From Tateyamaria omphalii (GTDB lineage Bacteria; Pseudomonadota; Alphaproteobacteria; Rhodobacterales; Rhodobacteraceae): DNA of 64,000 nucleotides. The notes under the pieces are model-generated. The model was not told where the DNA came from. It worked only from the letters and a program-made list of their open reading frames with translations, and searched no databases. Positions 43,179 to 51,964 of this stretch are shown here, one piece after another. The DNA lies in NCBI RefSeq assembly GCF_014651375.1, contig NZ_BMWT01000005.1:186001-250000 (forward strand). The letters run 5' to 3'. The first letter of the stretch is position 1, and each line of letters opens with the position of its first letter. The position numbers and the translations under genes are program-made.

Positions 43179-44654
43179 ATGACGAATGAACAAGACGTTA
43201 GAAGTGCGCTTTTCTGGTTTTTGATTACAGCTGTTTCGCTGCCGGGTCTGTTCTTTTTTGCATCGTACGCGAGGGTGCAATTCCTTGTAGCGGCTGTCGA
43301 CACGCATAACAGTTTTACTGGATCCAACTTGTTGGGTTTTGGAGGTACACGCTTGGGCGTGTGGCTACCAACTTACGTGTTCATGCTGTTTGGCACGCTC
43401 ATCTTGGGGTACTTTTCTCTCAAGATTTACTGGGGAATTCGCCGATTGGTTGAGGATCCTTTAGACTGGCGAGTCGAAAAAGCCGGAATCTTGCGTCTAT
43501 ATTCGATGTTGATTTTCCTCGAGTTTCTGGGGCACTTGGTCTCGAGACTTCATCATGTTTCAAGCAACTCAATAGGCAGAACATTCGGCAGGCCGTCAGG
43601 ATTCCTTTCCACGTCTGTGGAGTTCTTGGGTTACAGTGTCAGCGTCTGGGATGCTCTGGGTTACGTTTTCTTACTTCTGTTGATCCCAATCATTCTTTAT
43701 TTGATCTCAACGTATATCGGCCTTACTAGAGCCTGGTTGGCGTCTGGGTTGTTTTTATGGAGTCAACTTTCTTCAGCCGTAGGCACTGATGGTGGCCAGC
43801 CACGAAACTCAGCGTCTAACGGTGCTCAACCAATAGCGAGCATTGTAAGGTTTGAAGCGATGGCCCGCCGAGCAATTTCTGGAGCGGAACTCAGAATTCT
43901 CGTTTTCACAGTCGCAATGTTCGTTACAGGTGTCACAGCAATTGCAATGTTCCAAGCGGTGTTTGAGGGCTCATCGACAAGACAAACCACTCGGTTGATC
44001 TCGAAAATCGAAAGCTCTCCGATTGTACTGAGCTCTGATTACTTCCAGATAAGTGGTGATTTGCGTACAGTAAGTAGCGCCATCGCTGCCAAACTAGACA
44101 CTCTAAAGTCGACTTTGGACATTGATCCAGCGGCGTCTTTTTTAAGGGAGCGTCCGGCAGCATCAGATCTTGTTGCTGCATTCCGTGAAGCAGATTTCAG
44201 TTTGGAGATCGATGCAGTCTCAGAAATACGTAGGCGGATAAACGACGCTCAAATCAACGTCACTGAGAAGCAAGACAACAAAAACGACTTTCTTTTACAA
44301 TTGGCTGAGATCAAGGATCAACTCGAGAGTGTTTCACGCACCAACTGGGATGTCATAGTTGTACGAACCGCGATCATCCTCTTGGCTGTGCTTGTAATCG
44401 GCATCTTCCAACGTCTCTTGATGTCAGCGGTGAACGAACGTCGATCATGGGAGAATAAGCTGGCCGCCATGGCGCTTCTTTCCAAAGAACGGCTGGATAG
44501 CAGCAGCGAGGTTCGAAATTTCCTGAAGATCATCTTGGCTGATCCGCTGGAACCGGCGAAGGCAGGTGCTTCGAAATTACCAGGCACTGACGTCGACGCA
44601 TTGGTCAATCGGCTTGAAGGGTTGGTGAATCCAAAACCGCCGGGATCGAAGTAG
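43179..44654 (+). CDS. Membrane protein with a long loop domain, likely cargo gene
   Basis: A 491-residue protein with about six membrane segments (near residues 11-33, 62-83, 104-121, 160-185, 239-260, 392-411). A helical, coiled-coil-like domain of about 130 residues lies between the last two (262-390), and a cytoplasmic or periplasmic tail follows. The ATG at 43179 has GAGG upstream. Its codons are more A/T-rich than those of the flanking genes and it has its own terminator, so it appears to be a separately acquired gene. I know no family; superinfection exclusion or defence are possible roles. Confidence 0.72.
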   Translation: MTNEQDVRSALFWFLITAVSLPGLFFFASYARVQFLVAAVDTHNSFTGSNLLGFGGTRLGVWLPTYVFMLFGTLILGYFSLKIYWGIRRLVEDPLDWRVEKAGILRLYSMLIFLEFLGHLVSRLHHVSSNSIGRTFGRPSGFLSTSVEFLGYSVSVWDALGYVFLLLLIPIILYLISTYIGLTRAWLASGLFLWSQLSSAVGTDGGQPRNSASNGAQPIASIVRFEAMARRAISGAELRILVFTVAMFVTGVTAIAMFQAVFEGSSTRQTTRLISKIESSPIVLSSDYFQISGDLRTVSSAIAAKLDTLKSTLDIDPAASFLRERPAASDLVAAFREADFSLEIDAVSEIRRRINDAQINVTEKQDNKNDFLLQLAEIKDQLESVSRTNWDVIVVRTAIILLAVLVIGIFQRLLMSAVNERRSWENKLAAMALLSKERLDSSSEVRNFLKIILADPLEPAKAGASKLPGTDVDALVNRLEGLVNPKPPGSK

Positions 44655-44722
44655 AAGTAAACGCTTGACCAATTCCCCATTTTCCGGCACAAATCTTGGC
44701 ATACTCGGAAGAGTTGCGCGAT

Positions 44723-44758
44723 AGGCTCGGGTGCATAGCACGCCGGGCCTTTCTTTTT
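44723..44758 (+). terminator. Strong rho-independent terminator
   Basis: A 12-pair stem with one bulged G and one G-T pair (44723-44734 with 44738-44750) closes an ATA loop and is followed by TTCTTTTT. It ends transcription of the membrane gene ahead of the terminase genes. A 20-residue frame at 44837-44899 just downstream is too short to support. Confidence 0.78.
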
Positions 44759-44898
44759 GGGGGTTAGACCCATGAAACCGCGCCGGGGAAAGCCCGGTAT
44801 CCCATAACCCAATCCAACCCGCCTGAACCCCGTGCAATGCCTGCGGCGGGGAAGACGTGGCAGCGTCGCAGGTGGGTTGGACCTCGGAGAGGAACGTG

Positions 44899-45258
44899 AT
44901 GGCAAACCCAAACCCCAGCCCGGCCACCCGGTTCAAGGTCGGGGATAGGCCAAATCCGCAAGGCAAGACGTCAGAGCAGCGTCGCTTGGAAATTGAAAAC
45001 GCGGAGCGCGCAACAAGGTTGCACAACCGCATGCTCGCGAGCCTTGAGCGTGAGCTTGAAGAGGCTGAAGAAGCAGGGGACAAGGCTGCGATCAAAATGA
45101 TCAACGCCAATATCTTGAAGTTGATCAAGGATGCGCAAGACCGCGGCCTTGGTTCACCCGAGCAGCTGATCGATCACAGGTCCAGTGACAAGAGTATGAC
45201 GCCGCAGGTGATAACACGTCGAGTGGTTGATCCGAAGTCTGATGGAACGGGGGAGTGA
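44899..45258 (+). CDS. Small terminase subunit-like (DUF5681-like) protein
   Basis: A 119-residue basic protein with the pattern FKVGDRPNPQGKTSEQRR near the start and a central helix (RMLASLERELEEAEEAGDK). It directly precedes the large terminase, with GGAGAGG upstream. It likely recognises packaging DNA. Confidence 0.68.
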   Translation: MANPNPSPATRFKVGDRPNPQGKTSEQRRLEIENAERATRLHNRMLASLERELEEAEEAGDKAAIKMINANILKLIKDAQDRGLGSPEQLIDHRSSDKSMTPQVITRRVVDPKSDGTGE

Positions 45259-46669
45259 AGACCAGCTTGAGCTGGAAATAGACACACCTCGTTGGGCCAT
45301 ACCGCTCCAAGCAAGTGAAACTGCTGTTGGACGTGTCGTCCGATACAAAGGAGCGTGGGGCGGTAGGGGGTCAGGTAAGTCCCATGAGTTTGCCGGGATG
45401 GTGGTCGAGGAAATGATCGCCGACCCTGATTGCAGCGTTGTCTGCGTCCGCGAGATTCAAAAGTCTCTTACTCTGTCAGCAAAGAAGCTGATTGAAGCGA
45501 AGATCGTCGCGTTCGGGGTTTCACATCTGTTCCGGGTTCTAAAGACCCATATTGAACGCATCGACGGATCGGGGATGTGCATCTTTCAGGGGATGCAGGA
45601 CCACACCGCGGACAGTGTGAAATCGCTCGAAGGGTTTAAGATTGCGTGGGTCGAGGAAGCACAAAGCCTTTCTCAACGCAGCCTTGATCTGTTGCGGCCG
45701 ACAATTCGCGCTGCGGGGTCACAAATCTGGTTCACTTGGAACCCTCGTCGACGCGGCGATCCAGTCGAAAAGCTCTTGCGAAGTGGTAAGGGCAAACGAG
45801 AGGACGCAATTGTCGTCAGGGCCAACTACACGGACAATCCGTTCCTGCCTGTTGAACTTCTTTGTGAGGCTAAAGATGACCTCGAAAACAACCCTGATGG
45901 GTTTGGTCACACCTGGTTGGGTGAGTACGAAAACATTGGGTCCAAGGTCGTCATTCCCGCGGCATGGATTCGATCAGCCATCGGGCTCGCGCAGGACTTG
46001 GGCTTGGAGATCACGGGGAAAAAGTATGCCGCATTGGATGTCGCTGGCGGTGAAGAGGGCGGTGACGAGAATGCAATGGCTCGCCGCAAAGGGCTTGAGC
46101 TGACGAAGCTCAGTACATGGAATGGTCTGGACACAGCCATCACGACGCAAAAAACGGCTCGGATCGCTGTCAATGAAGGCATAGACGAAGTCTACTACGA
46201 CAGCGTGAGCGTTGGTGAGGGTGTTACCGGAGAATGGGCGTCGATGGGGCGTCGCGGCGAGCAGCCTGACAACATGCAGTTCTTTCCTTGGTCGGGAGGT
46301 GATGCGGTTCTCAATCCGGAAGAACGCGTCGAACCAACGAACCCGGAAAGCCCTCTGAACAAGAACCAGTACCACAACCTGAAAGCGCAAGGTTGGTTCT
46401 CACTCCGGAAGAGGTTTGAGAACGCGCACAAGGCCCGAAACGGCAAACCGTTTGATGCGGATCACATGATCAGCATTCACCCGGAAATCGAAGATCTTGA
46501 GTTGCTTGAGGAAGAGCTTTCGCAACCGCAGCATAAACCAAGTGGAAAAGGCAAAACCATGGTCGACAAACAGCCGGATGGAGCTGCATCGCCCAATAGG
46601 GGTGACGCGACCATGATGGTGTTTTTCCCTGTTCAGCGTTTGCGACCCACAGCCCAGGTGTTCTTGTGA
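45242..46669 (+). CDS. Large terminase subunit (PBSX type)
   Basis: The packaging motor and nuclease. The 475-residue protein has Walker A GGRGSGKS (residues 40-47), Walker B IAWVEEA (134-140, with catalytic glutamates), the coupling motif SQIWFTWNPRR, and a nuclease domain with AALDVAGGEEGGDEN and YYDSVSVGEG. The ATG at 45242 overlaps the small-subunit gene by 17 bases; a TTG at 45227 is less likely. Confidence 0.92.
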   Translation: MERGSEDQLELEIDTPRWAIPLQASETAVGRVVRYKGAWGGRGSGKSHEFAGMVVEEMIADPDCSVVCVREIQKSLTLSAKKLIEAKIVAFGVSHLFRVLKTHIERIDGSGMCIFQGMQDHTADSVKSLEGFKIAWVEEAQSLSQRSLDLLRPTIRAAGSQIWFTWNPRRRGDPVEKLLRSGKGKREDAIVVRANYTDNPFLPVELLCEAKDDLENNPDGFGHTWLGEYENIGSKVVIPAAWIRSAIGLAQDLGLEITGKKYAALDVAGGEEGGDENAMARRKGLELTKLSTWNGLDTAITTQKTARIAVNEGIDEVYYDSVSVGEGVTGEWASMGRRGEQPDNMQFFPWSGGDAVLNPEERVEPTNPESPLNKNQYHNLKAQGWFSLRKRFENAHKARNGKPFDADHMISIHPEIEDLELLEEELSQPQHKPSGKGKTMVDKQPDGAASPNRGDATMMVFFPVQRLRPTAQVFL

Positions 46670-47940
46670 AGCACTTCTCGATCAAACAGTTCTTCGAGAA
46701 GGTCTTTGCCGCCGGAACCAAGCACGACCACTACACAGACTTCGGCTATCCCAAGCTGGTTACGTTCGAACATCTGCACCACATGTACGAGCGCAACGAC
46801 CTGGCCAAGGCTGCGGTCAAGAAGACGACGGAAAAGACGTTCCAGAACCTACCGGCAATCCTGTCTGGTGAGAGTGAGATTGCGGACCTCGCAGACGCTT
46901 TTGAGCGCCTTGGGTTCTGGGACAAGCTGTCTGACATCGATGAGTACGCGCAGGTCAGTGGCTATGCTGGTTTCGTCATTCGGGTCGCGGATGGCAAGAC
47001 GTTCGATCAGCCTGTGGATGGCTCGGTTTCGCTGGATGACATTGTCGAGTTGGTGCCCGCGTGGTCGGAGCAGCTCAAGGTTTCGGAATGGCATCTGGAA
47101 CAGACAGACGCCGATAAATATGGCAAGCCCCGGCTGTTCACGTTCCACGAAGCGGCGATGCAGACAGAAGGCGCCCAACGCTCTGTCGTTGTACATCCGG
47201 ATCGGGTGTTTGTCTGGTCGTCAGATGGCACGGTCAAGGCCAAGTCCTCGCTGCTCAGCGGCTACAACAACCTGTTGGATATGGAGAAGATCAGCGGCGC
47301 AGGTGGTGAGGGGTTCTGGAAGACTGCAGCCGCTCGGTTGAACATCGAGATCGACAAGGAAACCAACTTCGACACCTTTAAAAAGGCGGTTGAAGACGCC
47401 AGCGGTAAATCTTTCCAAGAGGCGCTGGATGACAAGGCCAAGAAGGTGAACGCGGGCTTTGACAGTTCCTTCATCACCCAGGGCATGAAGGTGGGGACGT
47501 TTTCGATTGCGCTGCCGCAGCCGAAGGAATTCTTCGACATCCCGCTGCAGGCGTTTGCCGCTGGCCGGTCCATGCCAACCAAGATTCTTGTCGGTATGCA
47601 GACGGGAGAGCGGGCCAGCACCGAGGACGCCAACGAGTGGAACAACACGATCATGGCACGGCGCAATCGCTGGACCATTCCTTCGATCCGCATGTTCCTC
47701 GAGAAACTGGAAATGCTTGGTGCACTGCAATCCGGTTGGTCCATCGAGTGGGACAGCCTGTCGGATGACACGCCCAAGTCCAAGATGGAGCGGGCAAAGA
47801 CAATGTCCGACATCAACAACACGCAGACCAATGTCGATGATCAACCGGTGTTCTCCGCATCGGAGATCCGCGAGGAAGCAGGCTACGAAGGCAATCTGCC
47901 CAGCCTGCTCGATGACGACGACGACATCGAAACCGAATAG
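46666..47940 (+). CDS. Portal protein (DUF1073-like)
   Basis: A 424-residue protein following terL by GTGA overlap. It has the portal-type pattern HMYERNDLAKAAVKKTTEKT, GYAGFVIRVADG, QAFAAGRSMPTKILVGMQTG and a TEDANEWNN segment. The portal forms the dodecamer through which DNA enters the head. The C-terminus is acidic. Confidence 0.82.
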   Translation: MKHFSIKQFFEKVFAAGTKHDHYTDFGYPKLVTFEHLHHMYERNDLAKAAVKKTTEKTFQNLPAILSGESEIADLADAFERLGFWDKLSDIDEYAQVSGYAGFVIRVADGKTFDQPVDGSVSLDDIVELVPAWSEQLKVSEWHLEQTDADKYGKPRLFTFHEAAMQTEGAQRSVVVHPDRVFVWSSDGTVKAKSSLLSGYNNLLDMEKISGAGGEGFWKTAAARLNIEIDKETNFDTFKKAVEDASGKSFQEALDDKAKKVNAGFDSSFITQGMKVGTFSIALPQPKEFFDIPLQAFAAGRSMPTKILVGMQTGERASTEDANEWNNTIMARRNRWTIPSIRMFLEKLEMLGALQSGWSIEWDSLSDDTPKSKMERAKTMSDINNTQTNVDDQPVFSASEIREEAGYEGNLPSLLDDDDDIETE

Positions 47941-47948
47941 GTGACAAC

Positions 47949-49112
47949 ATGAGCAAGCGCGTTCGCGTGAATGTCCGCACTGCGGTCAACACATCAGCTG
48001 TGCGTCGAACTGAGCGGAACGGGCGCGATGTGATCATTGTGCCGAGTGCGACGCTGCCCGATGACGTGGTGATGAACAACATCATGTATCCGGCGGATGA
48101 GATCGCCAAATCGTACATGACGCTTAACAGGAAACCGGCTCCCGCGGGCCATCCGTCTATCAACGGTGCCTTTGTATCGGCCAGTGATCCCGAGGGCATT
48201 AATCTGGGGTGGATCGGCGCGTGGAACGAGAACGTGCGTCAGGAAAAGATGGGCGATGGCCGCAATCGCGTTCTGATCGACAAGGTTATCGACGTTGAGC
48301 GCGCCAATGAGACAGCAAAGGGTCGTGAGACCCTCGCGGCGATCGAAAACGGCGACCCTATCCACACGTCAACCGGCCTATTGTGCAATCTCGACGCCGC
48401 GAACGGCGACGTCGATTACAGCCACGTAGCCCGTAACATGGAATTCGATCACGACGCCATTCTGCTGGATGAGCAGGGGGCGGCGACGCCAGAACAGGGC
48501 GTTGGCATGCTCGTCAATTCCGCAGGCGAACAAGAGAAAATCGAGGTCATCAACAGCATCTACGAGGACGCTGAACGTGAACTCGACTGGGCAGCAGAGT
48601 CAGCAGTTCGCGCCGCTGAGAAGCTGGTCAAGGCGCCCATGATGGAGCGCATCAAATCCGCAATGATGGAAGTCTTCACCGACTTCTACGGGCGGGAAAC
48701 CTCAGCAAACAAAGGAGATGCTGAAATGGCTGATGACAAACAGCTGAACGAGCTATCCGCGAAGGTGAACGCCCTCGAGGAAGGTCAAACCAAGATCAAC
48801 GAAGCGTTGGGTACGATTTCCGACTCCATTGGCACGCTGGTCAAAAACCAAAACGAGGCCGCTGAAAACGCCAAGGCTGCTGCCGAGGCAAAGAAGGCCG
48901 ATTTTGTGAACAAGGTGGTCGAAGCTAAGATCGACGGCATGACCGAAGACGTGGCCAAAGCTATGGATGAGGTTGCGCTGAATGCCGTCCTGAAGATGCA
49001 CGAAGCCACGAACACCAAGAAGGCTGCACCACTTGCAGGGGGCATGTTCGGCATCGGCAACGATGATGGTTCCGACGTGTTCAATCCTCTTGCCGGAGGT
49101 GCGAAGCAATGA
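47949..49112 (+). CDS. DUF2213 prohead protease with fused scaffold
   Basis: A 387-residue protein. The N-terminal half has the DUF2213 pattern (KPAPAGHPSINGAFVSASDP, DPIHTSTGLLCNLDA, HDAILL), a phage capsid maturation protease. The C-terminal third is a helical, Ala/Glu/Lys-rich scaffold-like region. An internal start within it is described separately. Confidence 0.82.
   Translation: MSKRVRVNVRTAVNTSAVRRTERNGRDVIIVPSATLPDDVVMNNIMYPADEIAKSYMTLNRKPAPAGHPSINGAFVSASDPEGINLGWIGAWNENVRQEKMGDGRNRVLIDKVIDVERANETAKGRETLAAIENGDPIHTSTGLLCNLDAANGDVDYSHVARNMEFDHDAILLDEQGAATPEQGVGMLVNSAGEQEKIEVINSIYEDAERELDWAAESAVRAAEKLVKAPMMERIKSAMMEVFTDFYGRETSANKGDAEMADDKQLNELSAKVNALEEGQTKINEALGTISDSIGTLVKNQNEAAENAKAAAEAKKADFVNKVVEAKIDGMTEDVAKAMDEVALNAVLKMHEATNTKKAAPLAGGMFGIGNDDGSDVFNPLAGGAKQ
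48726..49112 (+). CDS. Scaffold protein from an internal in-frame start
   Basis: Inside the DUF2213 gene, AAAGGAG (48711-48717) lies eight bases before an in-frame ATG at 48726. It would give a 128-residue protein (MADDKQLNELSAKVNALEEG...) equal to the scaffold part. The same arrangement is known for lambda C/Nu3. Evidence is the ribosome-binding site and domain boundary only. Confidence 0.6.
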   Translation: MADDKQLNELSAKVNALEEGQTKINEALGTISDSIGTLVKNQNEAAENAKAAAEAKKADFVNKVVEAKIDGMTEDVAKAMDEVALNAVLKMHEATNTKKAAPLAGGMFGIGNDDGSDVFNPLAGGAKQ

Positions 49113-49573
49113 CCACGGCAAACGTTGTATTCGCCGGTCCTGTTGAGACGGTCAAACCGCTGATGCGTGAGGCCATCATCAAGGACGGCCAAACTCTCGT
49201 GGGTGGTCATTTGGTCGAGATCGACGCGAACGAATGGCAGGCCCATTCCACAGCCGACGTGGGTGGCGACATCCACGTGATCGACATGGATACCATTGGT
49301 CAAAAGTTGGTCACCGACACACTGACCACCGGCCAATCGCACCCCGCGTTCACGCCCGAGGTTGGCAAATCCTACAATCTGATCCTCGCGGCGGGCCAGA
49401 CGATCGCAAAAGGCGCGTCGCTTTCTTCAAATGGAGATGGCTCGGTGAAGGCAACTCCCGCTGGCGGTGTGTCTGAGGCGTTGTTTACCGCCCAAGAGGC
49501 AATGACCACCACGGGCGCAACGGCACGCATCAAGGCGCGCTACAACCCAACCGGCGTGAACGCGACGGTCTAA
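49109..49573 (+). CDS. Capsid decoration-like protein
   Basis: A 154-residue protein between the protease and the capsid gene, where head decoration proteins usually lie. Beta-rich and Gly/Thr-rich (KDGQTLVGGHLVEIDANEW, AAGQTIAKGASLSSNGDG). Starts by ATGA overlap. The assignment is by position and make-up. Confidence 0.62.
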   Translation: MTTANVVFAGPVETVKPLMREAIIKDGQTLVGGHLVEIDANEWQAHSTADVGGDIHVIDMDTIGQKLVTDTLTTGQSHPAFTPEVGKSYNLILAAGQTIAKGASLSSNGDGSVKATPAGGVSEALFTAQEAMTTTGATARIKARYNPTGVNATV

Positions 49574-49589
49574 CCAGAAAGGCACTCAC

Positions 49590-50645
49590 ATGCTCTATTT
49601 TGATCCCGAGCGCCCTGAATGGGCCGCTCAGCGCAACCACGCTGCGCAAGCTGCGTTTGTCGGCAACACGCGCACGCTCGTGAACCGTCACAACGCCCAG
49701 ATGATGGGCAACGACGCTGCCGTTCTGCCGCGTGACGTGGCGCAGGAGTTTGACCGCCAACAGGTCGAGCTGATGCGCGCAAACAACCTTGTCCTGCTCA
49801 CTGATCTGCTGCCCCTGGCGCGTTCACTTGCGGTCGGCAAGATCGAAAGCATTCACCGTCGTGTGTCGGATAGCGGCAAGGCCGTGCGTTCGCTGACGGG
49901 CCGTGCTGTGGTTGATATCGATAAAGCCGGTTACGACTATGACAGCACGATCAAGGTCATCCACCAGGACGGCTTTGGTCGCGACTGGATGGAGATGCAA
50001 AGCCAGCGGACAGAAGCGTTCGACGGCCTTGTCGACGACCAGGCGAATTCGAACCGCACTGTCCTCGATAGTATGGCCGAACACATCTATGATGGTGCGC
50101 TTGACGAAGAAGGTCAGCTGATCACCTTCAATGGTACACAGGCAACCGGGATCAAGACGTCGACCAAGACCGTCGATATTAATCTCGGCGCCGGCGGTCT
50201 GAACATCAACTTTGCATCGGCTGCCGCCACACCAAGTCAGATCCGAGATGCGTTCATCCAACTGGTGAAGACGCTACGCGTGGACAACAACGTCGGCGAG
50301 AACATCACGTTCTACATTTCGGCGGAGATCGAAACCAACTTCCAGCGCTTCTACGGCACGGATGCTGGCGATTCCGGCAAGACGATCATGACAGTTCTCA
50401 AAGAACTGGCAGGCGTCGAGGACATCAAGGTCGATCGCATGCTTTCGGGCAACGAGATCGTTGGGGTGGTGCTGAATACCCGGTTCATCCGTCCGCTGGT
50501 GGGCATGGCCGTTTCGACGGTGCCTCTGTTCCGCGCGAACCCGATGGATGCCTACAACTACCTGACATGGGCAAACGTTGGCCTTGAAATCCGCGTCGAT
50601 CAAACCGGCAAGTCCGGTGTGATGTACGCACGCGCCATCGCCTGA
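49590..50645 (+). CDS. Major capsid protein
   Basis: A 351-residue protein with HK97-fold-type features: YDYDSTIKVIHQDGFGRDW, PSQIRDAFIQLVKTL, ITFYISAEIETNFQRF and a C-terminal VGLEIRVDQTGKSGVMYARA. Strong upstream AGAAAGG. It follows protease, scaffold and decoration-type genes, as expected. Confidence 0.88.
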   Translation: MLYFDPERPEWAAQRNHAAQAAFVGNTRTLVNRHNAQMMGNDAAVLPRDVAQEFDRQQVELMRANNLVLLTDLLPLARSLAVGKIESIHRRVSDSGKAVRSLTGRAVVDIDKAGYDYDSTIKVIHQDGFGRDWMEMQSQRTEAFDGLVDDQANSNRTVLDSMAEHIYDGALDEEGQLITFNGTQATGIKTSTKTVDINLGAGGLNINFASAAATPSQIRDAFIQLVKTLRVDNNVGENITFYISAEIETNFQRFYGTDAGDSGKTIMTVLKELAGVEDIKVDRMLSGNEIVGVVLNTRFIRPLVGMAVSTVPLFRANPMDAYNYLTWANVGLEIRVDQTGKSGVMYARAIA

Positions 50646-50648
50646 TCA

Positions 50649-50663
50649 GTCAGCTGGCCTGAC
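50649..50663 (+). terminator. Hairpin after the capsid gene
   Basis: GTCAG-N5-CTGAC with no T tract lies just after the capsid stop. It may stabilise the abundant capsid message or cause partial termination. Confidence 0.3.
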
Positions 50664-50698
50664 TTGTTCGGGTCAGCGCATCAAGAAAGGAATAGAAC

Positions 50699-51040
50699 AT
50701 GAAAAACCAGTTCTTCGTGACCGGTCTTGGCCTCAAGATCGACAAGGTGATGATCATGCCGGGTTCGACGCTGACACTGAACACTCCGGCGCCGGGTCAT
50801 TGGTCGCGCTTTGGAACCTCGGACTTGGCTGAGGCCGAGCAGCGTATGGAGGCCCAACATCTGACAGTTGCTACACCAGCAGCTGCGGTTCAGACTTCCG
50901 AGCCGACCGGAAAACCCAAGACCAAAAAGCGGCAGGGCTTGGAGCAACAGGCCACTGACAACAGCGTCGAGTTCACCGACGAGATGTCTGATGACGATCT
51001 GCTCACGGCTATCAAAGCCAAGAAAGCTGCAGCGGCCTGA
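50699..51040 (+). CDS. Head-region phage protein of unknown function
   Basis: A 113-residue protein with AAAGGAA upstream. Residues 1-55 look folded (FVTGLGLKIDKVMIMPG), the middle is a Pro/Thr/Lys linker (TGKPKTKKRQG), and the end is an acidic helix (DEMSDDDLLTAIKAKKAAAA). It resembles small head-completion or capsid-associated proteins by place. Confidence 0.62.
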   Translation: MKNQFFVTGLGLKIDKVMIMPGSTLTLNTPAPGHWSRFGTSDLAEAEQRMEAQHLTVATPAAAVQTSEPTGKPKTKKRQGLEQQATDNSVEFTDEMSDDDLLTAIKAKKAAAA

Positions 51041-51579
51041 TGCCAATCACGGTCGAGGACGGCACGAACGTTGCCAATGCTGACGGCTGGGCGGATCAGC
51101 CCACTTTCGAGCAGTGGCAGGTGGACTTTCAGGGGGCTGCGTCTGCAAAGGACGTTCCATCGCAGGAAGCCGCAATCCGTCGTGCCGTCATTTACCTTGA
51201 CTCTCTACCTTGGGTGGGCCGTAAAACACACGGTCGCGCTCAGGCACTTTCATGGCCGCGTTCCGGTGCCTCTGATGGATCGGGCGATGCTATCGGCGAT
51301 GCCGAAATCCCGGCAGAACTGATCCGCTCCCAGCACATGCTGGCATGGGCCGAGCTTCAAAGCGCGGGCATCCTGAACCCTTCGGTCAACATGGCAAACG
51401 CCAAGACGCTGACAAAGGCAGACGTCATTGCGTGGACACACACCGGTGCTGAGGGTTCCAGCATCGATGCCCACCGAACACTGGTCATGGGTGCACTCGA
51501 TACGATCATCGGACTTCTTGCCGAGGATGTGCGCGATGTGAAGGACTACGACACCACATATCTCGGGGTATTCGGGTGA
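51040..51579 (+). CDS. Head-tail connector protein (DnaT_2-like)
   Basis: A 179-residue protein with the DnaT_2/Ad1-type pattern: VEDGTNVANADGWADQPTFE, AAIRRAVIYLDSLPWVGRKT, ALSWPRSGA and EIPAELIRSQHMLAWAELQ. Proteins of this kind form the first adaptor ring under the portal. Confidence 0.78.
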   Translation: MPITVEDGTNVANADGWADQPTFEQWQVDFQGAASAKDVPSQEAAIRRAVIYLDSLPWVGRKTHGRAQALSWPRSGASDGSGDAIGDAEIPAELIRSQHMLAWAELQSAGILNPSVNMANAKTLTKADVIAWTHTGAEGSSIDAHRTLVMGALDTIIGLLAEDVRDVKDYDTTYLGVFG

Positions 51580-51962
51580 GCGGGGCAGCCATCGCGGCAG
51601 AAATTGCAGCGGCTCTTGGCGAAGTCGGCGATGAAACCGGCGCAGGCAAACTTGAGGCTACCATCAGCCGCCGCGGCGTGCTTGATGAAAGCACCACGCC
51701 ACCAACGCTAGGTCCGGACCAGACGTTCACGTTCACGGCAATGATCAGTCAGTTCACGACAAAGGAATTGGCGTCAGGCAACGTGCAGTCCGGTGACACC
51801 AAGTTTATCTTGTCTGAGGGCGAAACAGACCCGCGAAACGATGACAGCATCATCGTTGACAATATCGAATACGAAATCGAAGGCGTTGACCGTGTCGCGC
51901 CGGGCGGGGTAACCCTCATGTGGAAAGTGCATGCCCGTGGTGGCAGGCCGGTTACAGGGTAG
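51576..51962 (+). CDS. Head-tail joining protein
   Basis: A 128-residue beta-rich protein (FTFTAMISQFTTKELASGNV, DDSIIVDNIEYEIEGVDRV) from a GTG overlapping the previous stop. Its pattern and place fit a head-closure/stopper protein. Confidence 0.7.
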   Translation: MSGAAIAAEIAAALGEVGDETGAGKLEATISRRGVLDESTTPPTLGPDQTFTFTAMISQFTTKELASGNVQSGDTKFILSEGETDPRNDDSIIVDNIEYEIEGVDRVAPGGVTLMWKVHARGGRPVTG

Positions 51963-51964
51963 GC

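Noticed and set aside
44837-44899. 20-codon basic frame before the small terminase gene
   Set aside because: Its stop overlaps the next start, but it is too short and has no clear ribosome-binding site.
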